Source: Flavobacteriaceae bacterium (GTDB taxonomy: Bacteria; Bacteroidota; Bacteroidia; Flavobacteriales; Flavobacteriaceae). From it: a DNA stretch of 51,122 nt. The position numbers and the translations under genes were made by a program. This document shows positions 25,062 through 36,464 of the stretch, in pieces. Position 1 is the first letter of the stretch, and every line of letters starts with the position of its first letter. Location of the stretch: positions 1 to 51,122 of the forward strand of contig JAGQYS010000012.1 of assembly GCA_020435965.1 (NCBI GenBank), read 5' to 3'. The notes below the pieces were generated by a model. The model ran no database searches and had not been told where the DNA came from. It worked only from the letters and a program-made list of their open reading frames with translations.

Positions 25062-28000
25062 TTGCTATTGTTCATCATTTTGGTGCTAATACTATCTGTT
25101 CCTGCTGTTCAAACCTCTATTGGTAAAAAAGCTACAAAATGGGTTAATGATACTTATAAAACAAACATAAATATTGGTAAAGTAGGACTTCAGTTTAATG
25201 GTGACGTCGAACTTAAGAACATTTATATTGAAGATTACAAAAAAGATACTTTAGTCAATATTGTTGAGCTCAATACCTCTATTTTAAGTTTTAGAAAGTT
25301 ATATCAAAACAAACTCGCCTTTGGCGATGTTGATATCATTGGTATGAATTTGAATATTAAAACCTATAAAGGAGAAGATCAAACCAATCTTGATGTGTTT
25401 GTAAATAAGTTGGATAATGATAATCCGAGTACTTCTGAAAACGTGTTCTTGCTCTCATCAAGCGACATTTCAATAATAAACAGCAAATTTAAACTAAGCG
25501 ATGAAAATAAAGAAACTGTTGATGTTTTAAGATTTAATGATCTAAATATTAATGCAACAGATTTTTTAATTCTTGGACCAAAAGTAAGCGCTCGTATTAA
25601 CCAGTTAACCTTTAAAGATTCAAGAGGTGTTAACGTGCAAAATATGACCACCAATTTTGCATACTCTAAAACGTCCATGGTTTTTGATGATTTACATATT
25701 GAAACTCCAAATTCAGAACTCAATGGCGATTTAAAGTTCAAGTATGATCGTGAAGATTTACAATTTTTTGAAGACAGAGTAGCGCTTATAGCAAACTTTG
25801 ATAACTCTATAATAGCATTAAACGATCTTAATACATTTTATAATGAATTTGGTGTCAACGAAGTTGCCAGAATAAAAGCTACACTTACAGGAACATTAAA
25901 TGATTTAACTGCCAATGACTTATATGTTTCCACCTCAAGACAGACCATTATTGATGGTAATGTGAATTTTAAAAACCTACTTAACAAAGAACCAGGAAAC
26001 TTTTCAATGAATGGTAGATTCAATAAAGTAGTTTCAACATATTCAGATTTAAAGGCACTTTTGCCCAATGTGCTTGGTAACTCCATACCCTCAGTTTTAG
26101 ATAAATTAGGAAGATTTGATATTCAAGGAACAACCAAAATAACAGCTGCCAATATTGATGCAAACGTAGATGTTCAGACCGATTTGGGAATTATTTTAGC
26201 TGAATTGGAATTGCATGATGTTAACAACATAGATAATGCATCTTACAAGGGAAATATCATATTTGATGAGTTCATAATTGGTGACATCCTTAACGACCCA
26301 AAAATTGGCAAAGTATCTTTAAATGTTGATGTTGATGGAAAAGGCTTCACTTTAGATAATTTAAATACACTTATAAAAGGTGATATCTACGGCTTAAATT
26401 ACAATGATTATTACTATTCAAATATTGATGTTAACGGAACCGTTAAGAACAAAAAATTTAATGGTGATCTAATTGCTAAAGATGATAATCTTGATTTCGC
26501 ATTTACTGGATTGGTTAATTTTTCTGAAAATGAAAACAACTACGATTTTACAGCAAATGTTAATCATGCCAATCTCAATGCTTTAAATTTTGTAAAAAAG
26601 GACAGTATTTCAGTCTTTAAAGGATTGGTAAAAATGAACATGAAAGGCACTAGTATTGATGATGCTTATGGCAACATCACCTTTCAGAACACACTTTACA
26701 CCAACCAAAATGACGAGTATTACTTTAAAGATTTTGCCATATCGTCAAGTTTTGACAATGGGGAACGAACACTACATGTAAATTCTCCAGATATCATTGA
26801 AGGCACTATGAAAGGGAAATTTAAAATTAGTAATGTAGCCAAACTTGTTGAAAATTCTTTAGGGAATATTTATACTAATTATAATCCGCATTTAATTGAT
26901 AGTAATCAGTACATCGATTTCAATTTTAAAATCTATAATAAAATTGCAGAAGTGTTTTATCCAGACCTAAAACTTGGAAGTAATACTTTTTTTAGAGGAC
27001 GCATTGAGAGTGATGCAAAAGAGTTCAACCTCATTTTTAAGTCTCCAAAAATTAGTTTCGCCGAAAATTTTGCAAATAATATCGAATTAAGGCTCAACAA
27101 CAAAAACCCTTTATATAATACCTATGTCGAGATTGACAGTATCGATACAAAGTACTACGATGTTTCAAAATTCAGTTTGATTAATGTTACTTTAAATGAC
27201 ACTTTATTTATAAGATCAGAATTTAAAGGAGGCAAGACAAATAGAGACCAATTTGACATGAATTTGTATTACACAATAAACAAAGAAAATAAATCTGTAA
27301 TTGGCTTTAAAAACTCTGAAATAAACTTCAAAAACAATCAGTGGTATATTAATGAAGAGAGGAATAAGGATAATAAAATAGTATTTGACAGATCTTTCAA
27401 TAATATAGACATAAGAGATATCATAATGACTCATAACGATGAGTCTATTAAGCTCTCAGGTACAATACAAGGTGAGGATACTAAAAATATTAATTTAGAT
27501 TTTCAAGATGTTGATCTCGCTAAAGTAACTCCAGATATTCAAGATCTTTTACTAGAAGGAAATATAAATGGAATTGTAAATATTAGGCAACAGAACGGGA
27601 ATTACATACCTGAATCTGATGTTACAGTTGATAATTTTAAAGTAAACGACAATAATCTTGGAAGCTTTAGAGCTAATATTGTAGGTAACCAAACCCTTAC
27701 CAATTACGATGTCAATATCTCTTTAAAGGAAGATAGCAACCAATCCTTATCAATAGTAGGAAATCTAGATGTTGTTGGTAAAGACTCTAACATAGATTTA
27801 GAAGTAAATTTCAATGATTTTATTTTAGAGCCACTAAACCCATTTGGTGATGGTGTTATTACAGATATACGCGGTTATGTTTCAGGAAACGCTAGAGTTT
27901 TTGGAAAACTAGACAGGCCTCAAATAAATGGTGAATTAATACTGGATGATGGTGGTTTGGCTATTCCGTATTTAAATGTAAATTATGGATTTGAAGACGA

Positions 28001-29489
28001 AACAGAAATTCAGTTAACAGGCCAGAGCTTTATTTTTAATGATGCCGAACTAACCGACACTGAGTTTTTCTCTCGTGCCAATTTAAGCGGCAAAATAAAC
28101 CATGTGAATTTTTCAAATTGGTCTATTGACCTAGATATTAACTCAGAAAGATTGTTAGTTCTAAACACCCAAGACAGTGAAGATGCACTTTATTACGGAA
28201 CTGCTTTTGTAGATGGCGATATCAATATAAAAGGTCCAACAAATCAACTCATTATTGCTGCAGATGTAACCACAGAAGAAGGTACAGTTTTTAAAATTCC
28301 GTTGAACGACACAGAATCTTTAGGAGATAATTCCTATATACATTTTTTAAGCCCAGAAGAGAAAAAGGCCAAACTAAGAGGAGAAACACTAGTAGCAAAT
28401 GAAATTTCAGGATTGGAAATGGATTTCGATTTAACTGTGAACGAAAACGCAGAGATTGAAATTGTTATGGACAGAAACTCTGGAAGCACTATTAGAGGTC
28501 GTGGCAATGGTGGCTTATTAGCACAAATAAATACCAATGGTCGCTTTAATATGTATGGCGACTTTATTATTAAAGAAGGAACATATAACTTTATCTATGG
28601 AGGAGTAATACAAAAAGATTTTAGAGTTGTTCAAGGTGGGACATTAGTTTGGGAAGGTAGTCCTTTACAAGCAGAAATAAATATAGAAGCCATTCACGAC
28701 AACATTACTGCAAACCCTTCAATCCTTCTAGATAATCCTACAAATCAGAGTATTCCTGTTGAAGTGAAAATCCATTTAACCGAAAGGTTAGAACTACCAA
28801 CATTAGACTTTGATTTAGTGTTTCCAAACGTAAATTCAACAATTAAATCTGAGCTTGAATATAGATTGAGCGATAAAGATGAAAAACAATTTCAAGCTTT
28901 GTCATTATTGGCAACAGGCTCTTTTAGAAGTGATTTATCCACACTAGGCGGCCAAGATGCATTAGGCTTAATTTCAGACAGAGTTACTACAATGCTCAAT
29001 GACATTATATCGTCCGAAAATGGAAAACTTGATATTGGTCTCAACCTTGAAATTGGTGAAAATAATCCAAATTATGTAACTGATAGCAGAGTAGGTGTTA
29101 CTTTATCTACAAGGCTTAGCGATCGTGTTCTAATTAATGGTAAAGTTGGAGTTCCTGTTGGAGGTGTTAATGAAACTGTAATAGCTGGAGATTTTGAAGT
29201 TGAAGTTTTATTAAATGAAGACAGAACTTTATCCTTAAAATTTTTCAACAGAGAAAATAGCATCCAGAATTTTGGAGAACAAATTGGCTACACACAAGGC
29301 TTGGGAATATCATATAACGTAGAGTTTGACAATTTAAATGAGCTCTTCCAGAAACTCTTTAAGAAAAGAGACGCTACTATAAATAAAACATCTAATAAGA
29401 AAGCAAAAGAAAAGGATAACCCACTTTCAGAATTCAACACCTTCAAGAAAAAAGATTCAACGAGCGTTCAAAAATCTAACAACTTATAG
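25062..29489 (+). CDS. tamB: TamB/YtfN-family translocation and assembly module protein
   Basis: A very large (1475 residues from TTG 25062) inner-membrane-anchored periplasmic protein. TamB-like proteins help lipid or protein traffic to the outer membrane. An N-terminal membrane helix is followed by AsmA-like repeats of beta strands and the C-terminal DUF490/TamB domain (FNMYGDFIIKEGTYNFIYGG, LVWEGSPLQAEINIEAIH, DLVFPNVNSTIKSELEYRL). A polar Lys/Ser-rich tail ends it. The start is uncertain. The frame stays open upstream to 25011, and from 25017 (ATC) it reads IKKAFKIVSKFIAIILLL, a typical TamB start with Ile where Met is expected. TTG 25062 falls inside the membrane helix. Confidence 0.88.
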   Translation: MLLFIILVLILSVPAVQTSIGKKATKWVNDTYKTNINIGKVGLQFNGDVELKNIYIEDYKKDTLVNIVELNTSILSFRKLYQNKLAFGDVDIIGMNLNIKTYKGEDQTNLDVFVNKLDNDNPSTSENVFLLSSSDISIINSKFKLSDENKETVDVLRFNDLNINATDFLILGPKVSARINQLTFKDSRGVNVQNMTTNFAYSKTSMVFDDLHIETPNSELNGDLKFKYDREDLQFFEDRVALIANFDNSIIALNDLNTFYNEFGVNEVARIKATLTGTLNDLTANDLYVSTSRQTIIDGNVNFKNLLNKEPGNFSMNGRFNKVVSTYSDLKALLPNVLGNSIPSVLDKLGRFDIQGTTKITAANIDANVDVQTDLGIILAELELHDVNNIDNASYKGNIIFDEFIIGDILNDPKIGKVSLNVDVDGKGFTLDNLNTLIKGDIYGLNYNDYYYSNIDVNGTVKNKKFNGDLIAKDDNLDFAFTGLVNFSENENNYDFTANVNHANLNALNFVKKDSISVFKGLVKMNMKGTSIDDAYGNITFQNTLYTNQNDEYYFKDFAISSSFDNGERTLHVNSPDIIEGTMKGKFKISNVAKLVENSLGNIYTNYNPHLIDSNQYIDFNFKIYNKIAEVFYPDLKLGSNTFFRGRIESDAKEFNLIFKSPKISFAENFANNIELRLNNKNPLYNTYVEIDSIDTKYYDVSKFSLINVTLNDTLFIRSEFKGGKTNRDQFDMNLYYTINKENKSVIGFKNSEINFKNNQWYINEERNKDNKIVFDRSFNNIDIRDIIMTHNDESIKLSGTIQGEDTKNINLDFQDVDLAKVTPDIQDLLLEGNINGIVNIRQQNGNYIPESDVTVDNFKVNDNNLGSFRANIVGNQTLTNYDVNISLKEDSNQSLSIVGNLDVVGKDSNIDLEVNFNDFILEPLNPFGDGVITDIRGYVSGNARVFGKLDRPQINGELILDDGGLAIPYLNVNYGFEDETEIQLTGQSFIFNDAELTDTEFFSRANLSGKINHVNFSNWSIDLDINSERLLVLNTQDSEDALYYGTAFVDGDINIKGPTNQLIIAADVTTEEGTVFKIPLNDTESLGDNSYIHFLSPEEKKAKLRGETLVANEISGLEMDFDLTVNENAEIEIVMDRNSGSTIRGRGNGGLLAQINTNGRFNMYGDFIIKEGTYNFIYGGVIQKDFRVVQGGTLVWEGSPLQAEINIEAIHDNITANPSILLDNPTNQSIPVEVKIHLTERLELPTLDFDLVFPNVNSTIKSELEYRLSDKDEKQFQALSLLATGSFRSDLSTLGGQDALGLISDRVTTMLNDIISSENGKLDIGLNLEIGENNPNYVTDSRVGVTLSTRLSDRVLINGKVGVPVGGVNETVIAGDFEVEVLLNEDRTLSLKFFNRENSIQNFGEQIGYTQGLGISYNVEFDNLNELFQKLFKKRDATINKTSNKKAKEKDNPLSEFNTFKKKDSTSVQKSNNL

Positions 29490-29609
29490 ATTGTTGGTAA
29501 ATTATTTTTAACAAAAAAAGTTCTAGTTTTAGGTTTTAGTTAAAATATGATAAAACTTAGCTTTTTTGTAGTTTTAGTTTATTAGTTTTACTATTTCAAA
29601 AAAGTAAAA

Positions 29610-31618
<2,009 letters not shown>

Positions 31619-31635
31619 TATAGTATTATGATATG

Positions 31636-31669
31636 CTGCTAATCACTATCTTTGGTTAGCAGTTTTTTT
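31636..31669 (+). terminator. Rho-independent terminator after gap
   Basis: CTGCTAATC (31636-31644) pairs with GGTTAGCAG (31654-31662) with one T-G wobble, around a 9-base loop and followed by seven T. It separates pfkA-gap from the kinase gene starting at 31689. Confidence 0.85.
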
Positions 31670-31688
31670 ATTCACAAATTTCAATATT

Positions 31689-32558
31689 ATGATTTTTATT
31701 GTTGATAGTGGTTCTACAAAATGTGATTGGTTGGCCATTGACAAAAACGGAAAACAATTACTAGAAAAGCAGAGAACTAAAGGGATGAATCCTGCTATAT
31801 TGAGTGAAAAGAAATTAATAAAAATCATAAAAGCTAATACAACTATTAATCAAATAAAAATTGAGGTAACTCATATCTTTTTCTATGGAGCAGGATGTGG
31901 TACAGAAAAACCTAGGCTTTTGTTAAAACGTGTGTTAGAAGAATTTTTTATTAATGCCGAAGTACAAGTAAAAGAAGATACGTATGCAGCAGTTTACGCA
32001 ACTTTAGGTAGCAATTTAACACCAGCTGTTGTATGTATTTTAGGAACAGGTTCCAATTGTAGTTATTTTAATGGGAAATCTCTAGAACAGCGAGTAAAAT
32101 CACTAGGTTATTCAATCATGGATGATGCCTCTGGAAATTACTTTGGCAGACAATTAATAAGAGATTATTATTTTAATCACATGCCAGAAAATTTAAAAGT
32201 TTCGTTTGCAGAAAAGTATAATATGGATTCTGATTTCATTAAGTATCACTTATATAAGCAACCCAACCCAAATGCTTATTTGGCTAATTTTGCTGAGTTT
32301 ATGTTCCTCAACAAAGATTCTGAATATATACAAAACCTGATTAGAAATGGTATTCGTTTGTTTGCAAAAAATATGATTTTGCAATTTAAAGATGTATTAC
32401 CAAATGTCCCAGTACATTTTGCAGGTTCAATAGCTTATCTTTCCCAAAATGAAATTAAAGAAGTTGCCAAAGAAATGGACTTTACTGTTGGTAATTTTGC
32501 AAGACGTCCAATAGAAGGACTAATCAATTACCATAGCAGAAAATTACTTAAAGACTAG
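31689..32558 (+). CDS. BadF/BadG-type ATPase, N-acetylglucosamine kinase-like
   Basis: A 289-residue ASKHA-fold kinase. The phosphate-1 loop is [10 protein letters not shown] at residues 5-14. FYGAGCG follows, then phosphate-2 [11 protein letters not shown] and [20 protein letters not shown]. The late [12 protein letters not shown] is the adenosine-binding region. This is the BadF/BadG/BcrA/BcrD family, whose single-domain members include N-acetylglucosamine kinases. A sugar kinase role fits the glycolytic neighbours and the amino-sugar-related genes further on, but the substrate is inferred. It overlaps the convergent guaC gene by 11 bases. Confidence 0.82.
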   Translation: MIFIVDSGSTKCDWLAIDKNGKQLLEKQRTKGMNPAILSEKKLIKIIKANTTINQIKIEVTHIFFYGAGCGTEKPRLLLKRVLEEFFINAEVQVKEDTYAAVYATLGSNLTPAVVCILGTGSNCSYFNGKSLEQRVKSLGYSIMDDASGNYFGRQLIRDYYFNHMPENLKVSFAEKYNMDSDFIKYHLYKQPNPNAYLANFAEFMFLNKDSEYIQNLIRNGIRLFAKNMILQFKDVLPNVPVHFAGSIAYLSQNEIKEVAKEMDFTVGNFARRPIEGLINYHSRKLLKD

Positions 32559-33594
32559 TTTTGTAAACTTGGTTTTCCTGCTCAGCAACTCTTATAAATG
32601 TAGTACGTTTAGTGAGTTCCTTTAATCTTTGCGCTCCAACGTAAGTACAAGTGCTTCTAAGTCCACCAAGAATATCTTGTAAAGTTGTATCAACATCGCC
32701 TCTGTAAGGAACTTCAACGGTTTTTCCTTCGCTTGCTCTGTATTCGGCAACACCACCAACATGCTTTTCCATGGCAGTTTGTGAACTCATGCCATAAAAC
32801 TTTTTAAATGGTTTACCATTATGTTCTACTAATTCACCACCACTTTCATCATGTCCTGCTAGCATACCACCAAGCATTACAAAATCTGCTCCAGCACCAA
32901 AGGCTTTTGCTATATCGCCAGGATTCGTGCAGCCTCCATCACTAATTATTTGTCCGCCTAGACCATGAGCAGCATCAGCACACTCTATTATAGCAGACAG
33001 TTGCGGATATCCAACTCCAGTTTTAACTCGCGTAGTACATACGCTTCCAGGACCAATACCAACTTTTACCACATCTGCTCCAGAGAGTAGTAATTCTTCA
33101 ACCATTTCTCCAGTAACCACATTACCAGCAATAATGACTTTGTCTGGGTATTGTCCGCGGGTTTGCTTTACAAAATCTGCAAAGTATTCACTATAACCAT
33201 TAGCCACATCAATGCAAATAAATTTATATTGTGGATTGAATTCTAATATAGCAGCTAATTTTTCAGAATCCTGCTTGCCAATTCCAGTGCTTATAGCTAT
33301 ATAGTTTTCGATGCCTTCTGGTGCTTGCGACGAAAAAACATTCCAATCGGTTATTGAATAATGTTTATGTATTGCAGTGAACAGTTTTTGGTTTGATAGT
33401 GCAAGAGCCATTTCAAAAGTGCCAACTGTATCCATATTTGCTGCCATGATTGGAATTCCTTTCCAAACATAATCACTATGCATAAACTTGAATTCTCTAT
33501 TTAAATCAACCTGAGACCTACTTTTTAATGTAGATCGTTTTGGACGAATCATAACATCTTTAAACCCTAATTTAATGTCATATTCAATGCGCAT
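32548..33594 (-). CDS. guaC: GMP reductase
   Basis: Reduces GMP to IMP with NADPH, feeding guanine nucleotides back to the common purine branch. At 348 residues it follows the Escherichia coli GuaC sequence closely from memory: [59 protein letters not shown], and the active-site loop [19 protein letters not shown] with Cys186 and Thr188. [20 protein letters not shown] and the late [15 protein letters not shown] complete it. There are no CBS domains, which excludes IMP dehydrogenase. Confidence 0.96.
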   Translation of the reverse strand: MRIEYDIKLGFKDVMIRPKRSTLKSRSQVDLNREFKFMHSDYVWKGIPIMAANMDTVGTFEMALALSNQKLFTAIHKHYSITDWNVFSSQAPEGIENYIAISTGIGKQDSEKLAAILEFNPQYKFICIDVANGYSEYFADFVKQTRGQYPDKVIIAGNVVTGEMVEELLLSGADVVKVGIGPGSVCTTRVKTGVGYPQLSAIIECADAAHGLGGQIISDGGCTNPGDIAKAFGAGADFVMLGGMLAGHDESGGELVEHNGKPFKKFYGMSSQTAMEKHVGGVAEYRASEGKTVEVPYRGDVDTTLQDILGGLRSTCTYVGAQRLKELTKRTTFIRVAEQENQVYKTSL

Positions 33595-33666
33595 AATCTA
33601 AAGTATTTGGTTACTATCAAATTTAAGAATTATTCAACGAATCCTTATGATTAGTTATTAACAACT

Positions 33667-33698
33667 TTTGAATGTTATATCAAATTGAAATATATTGT
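33667..33698 (+). promoter_or_regulatory. Candidate Bacteroidota sigma-ABfr type promoter
   Basis: TTTG (33667-33670), a 20-base spacer and TATATTGT (33691-33698) approximate the -33 TTTG and -7 TAnnTTTG boxes known for this phylum; the -7 box has two mismatches. The ATG of the peptidase gene follows 68 bases downstream. Confidence 0.35.
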
Positions 33699-33765
33699 AA
33701 CCTCACTTTTTACATAAAACAAACTCATATTAATTAAACATTTTATAGCTTTTATAATCGTCTTT

Positions 33766-36024
33766 ATGAATAATCCAATTAAGTATTTTATAATTTTTCT
33801 TAGTGTTATAACAAGTAATCTAACTTTTGCACAGCAGCAAACAGATAGTAAGTTACTGACAATTGATAGAATTTATAATTCAAACGAATTCTTACAAGAT
33901 TTTGAACGTCCAATGCAATGGATTGAAAATGGAGAAGCCTATATCATTATCGAAAAATCAAACTCTGTAAGTGGAGGAGATGACCTGATTAAATATACTT
34001 CAGAAAAGCAAGAGCGAAGTGTTTTCATTTCAGCTGAATCTTTACTCGTTAATGGAAAACCTCTGCAGATTAGCAGTTTTACCTTGTCTGACGATGGTAC
34101 AAAGGTGTTATTTTTAAACAATACAAGTCGTGTTTGGCGTTCATACACCAAAGGAGATTATTGGGTTTACGATTTCAACACAAAAAAGCTTAAGCAATTA
34201 GGAATTTCTTTCAAGCCATCATCTTTGATGTTTGCCAAATTTTCAGCAGATAACAAATATGTTGCCTATGTACAGAATTTTAATGTTTATAAAGAAGATT
34301 TTTCAACAGGAAAAGTGACACAACTTACATTTGATGGTACTGGAGCCATCATCAATGGAACCTTTGATTGGGCTTATGAAGAAGAATTTGGGAAACGCGA
34401 TGGTTTTTCATGGAGCCCGAAAGCAGATTTTATAGCCTATTGGCAAATAGATGCTAGTGAAATTGAGGCGTTTTACATGATTAATAATACAGATTCTATC
34501 TACTCCAAGCCAATTCCATTACAATATCCAAAAGTTGGTAGAGAACCTTCTGGCGCAAGGCTTGGGTTGATTAATCTAAGCTCAAATAAAACAGAATGGC
34601 TGCCAATTCCCGGAGGTGAAAAAGAAAATTATATTCCTGGAATGCAGTGGGTTAATGACGATTTGATGCTGATTCAACAAATGAACCGTCATCAAAACCA
34701 ATTGATTGTGTGGTCTTATCAACCTTCAACAAAATCACTTAAAAAAGTGTATACAGAAGTGGAAGATACTTGGGTAGATTTAGGTTATCCAGACATTTCA
34801 GCTGATGGATGGGGAAATAACGACTTACCAATTGTTGATAATGGTTCAGCATTTTTAAGAATGACAGAAACAGACCAATGGAGACACATTTACAAGGTTA
34901 ATATTACATCAGGAGAAAAAACACTCATTACGCCTTTTGATTATGATGTGGCATCCATTCGTCCAGCAACTGATAAAGAGTTGTATTTTATAGCTTCTCC
35001 AACTAATAGTACACAACGCTATTTGTATAAGACAGATTTAAAAGGCAAAGGCAATGTAAAACGAGTTACACCTGCAAGTTATGAAGGTGTTAATAACTAT
35101 AGTTTTGCTCCAAACGGAAAATATGCTAAACACATCCATCAAAGCACTTCTGAGCCTAGAACAAGCCATTTAGTCGAACTCCCTTCTCATAAAATCATTA
35201 AAGCTTTAGCTGAAAATAAAGCATACAAAGCAAAACTAAATTCTCTTGACTTACCTGAAGTTAAGTTTACCAAAGTGACTACAGAAGAAGGCATTGAGAT
35301 TGATGTGCGTATGGTGCTTCCAACAAATTTTGATGAAACCAAAAAATATCCTGTTTTGTTCCATGTATATGGCGAACCATGGTCGCAAGTAGCTACTGAT
35401 ACTCAAATTGGTTTGTGGAACATTATGATGGCTCAAAAAGGCTATGTCATTATTGATATGGACAATAGAGGTACACCTTGTTTAAAAGGGAGTGCCTGGC
35501 GCAAAAGTATTTATAGAAAAATCGGTGTTATTAACGTACTAGACCAAGGTCAAGCCGCAAGAGAAATTCTAAAATTGAGTTATTTGGATAATGAACGAAC
35601 TGCAGTTTGGGGCTGGAGTGGTGGAGGCTCTATGACACTCAACCTGATGTTTAAATATCCAGAAATTTATAAAACAGGAATTGCAGTTGCTGCTGTTTCT
35701 AACCAGTTGATTTATGATAACATTTACCAAGAACGATACATGGGATTGCCACAAGAAAACAGAGAAGATTTCATCAATGGTTCACCGATAACCTATGCCA
35801 AAAACTTAGAAGGAAATTTACTCATTGTTCACGGAACAGGTGATGATAATGTACATTATCAAAGCGCAGAAATGCTTATTAATGAACTGATAAAATACAA
35901 TAAACAATTTCAGGTGATGCCTTATCCTAATCGATCACATGGCATTCGTGAAGGAGAGAATACCACAAGACATTTGTATACTATGTTAACTAACTACTTG
36001 TTAAATAATACGCCTCCTAATTAG
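33766..36024 (+). CDS. Dipeptidyl peptidase IV-type S9 peptidase, secreted
   Basis: Removes X-Pro or X-Ala dipeptides from peptide N-termini in the periplasm. A signal peptide (about 1-22, ending TFAQ) precedes a beta-propeller domain (about 70-480). The propeller carries DWAYEEEFG, whose Glu pair (205-206) matches the amino-terminus-binding pair of DPP IV. The alpha/beta-hydrolase domain has catalytic Ser618 in GWSGGGS, Asp693 in HGTGDDNVH and His725 in NRSHGI. The nucleophile elbow reads GWSGGG rather than the usual GWSYGG. At 752 residues it is normal. It stands alone and ends 3 bases before the convergent RidA gene. Confidence 0.93.
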   Translation: MNNPIKYFIIFLSVITSNLTFAQQQTDSKLLTIDRIYNSNEFLQDFERPMQWIENGEAYIIIEKSNSVSGGDDLIKYTSEKQERSVFISAESLLVNGKPLQISSFTLSDDGTKVLFLNNTSRVWRSYTKGDYWVYDFNTKKLKQLGISFKPSSLMFAKFSADNKYVAYVQNFNVYKEDFSTGKVTQLTFDGTGAIINGTFDWAYEEEFGKRDGFSWSPKADFIAYWQIDASEIEAFYMINNTDSIYSKPIPLQYPKVGREPSGARLGLINLSSNKTEWLPIPGGEKENYIPGMQWVNDDLMLIQQMNRHQNQLIVWSYQPSTKSLKKVYTEVEDTWVDLGYPDISADGWGNNDLPIVDNGSAFLRMTETDQWRHIYKVNITSGEKTLITPFDYDVASIRPATDKELYFIASPTNSTQRYLYKTDLKGKGNVKRVTPASYEGVNNYSFAPNGKYAKHIHQSTSEPRTSHLVELPSHKIIKALAENKAYKAKLNSLDLPEVKFTKVTTEEGIEIDVRMVLPTNFDETKKYPVLFHVYGEPWSQVATDTQIGLWNIMMAQKGYVIIDMDNRGTPCLKGSAWRKSIYRKIGVINVLDQGQAAREILKLSYLDNERTAVWGWSGGGSMTLNLMFKYPEIYKTGIAVAAVSNQLIYDNIYQERYMGLPQENREDFINGSPITYAKNLEGNLLIVHGTGDDNVHYQSAEMLINELIKYNKQFQVMPYPNRSHGIREGENTTRHLYTMLTNYLLNNTPPN

Positions 36025-36027
36025 AGT

Positions 36028-36408
36028 TTATTTTACAGCAATCATACTGATTTCAACATTGACATCTTTTGGCAAACGCGCAACTTGAACTGTTTCTCTT
36101 GCTGGTGCAGTAGCTTCATTAAAATAGCTACCATACACTTCATTAATTTGCGAGAAGTTATCCATATCACTAATAAAAATGGATGTTTTTACAACATTTT
36201 CAAAAGTCATTCCAGCTTCTGTAAGTACAGCTTTCATGTTTTCCATAACCTGCTTGGTTTCGGTTTTAATATCATCTAAAACCAAGGCCATAGTTTCTGG
36301 ATTAAATGCTATTTGACCAGATGTATAAAGTGTATTTCCGCTTAAAACGGCTTGAGAATATGGTCCTATTGGAGCAGGAGCTTTTGATGTAGTAATGATT
36401 GTTTTCAT
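36028..36408 (-). CDS. RidA family enamine/imine deaminase
   Basis: A 126-residue Rid protein that hydrolyses reactive 2-aminoacrylate-type intermediates. The family pattern is complete: APAPIGPYSQAVLSGNTLYTSGQI at the start, then MENMKAVLTEAGMTFENVVKTSIFI and ARETVQVARLPKDVNVEI. Arg104 corresponds to the catalytic arginine of active RidA members. There is no signal peptide, so it is cytoplasmic. It lies 56 bases downstream of lptD on the same strand. Confidence 0.94.
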   Translation of the reverse strand: MKTIITTSKAPAPIGPYSQAVLSGNTLYTSGQIAFNPETMALVLDDIKTETKQVMENMKAVLTEAGMTFENVVKTSIFISDMDNFSQINEVYGSYFNEATAPARETVQVARLPKDVNVEISMIAVK

Positions 36409-36464
36409 AAAAATTGCTTTAAAAATTTTAAATTATAGATTTTAAATTGATAAGTGCCAACTGG

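Noticed and set aside
29478-29510. Possible hairpin after tamB (CTAACAAC / GTTGGTA)
   Set aside because: A short stem with a mismatch and an interrupted T run; too weak to call a terminator.
29562-29597. T-rich repeats (AGTTTTAG) as a pfkA promoter
   Set aside because: No TAnnTTTG box at proper spacing from the TTTG; the region is simple AT-rich sequence.
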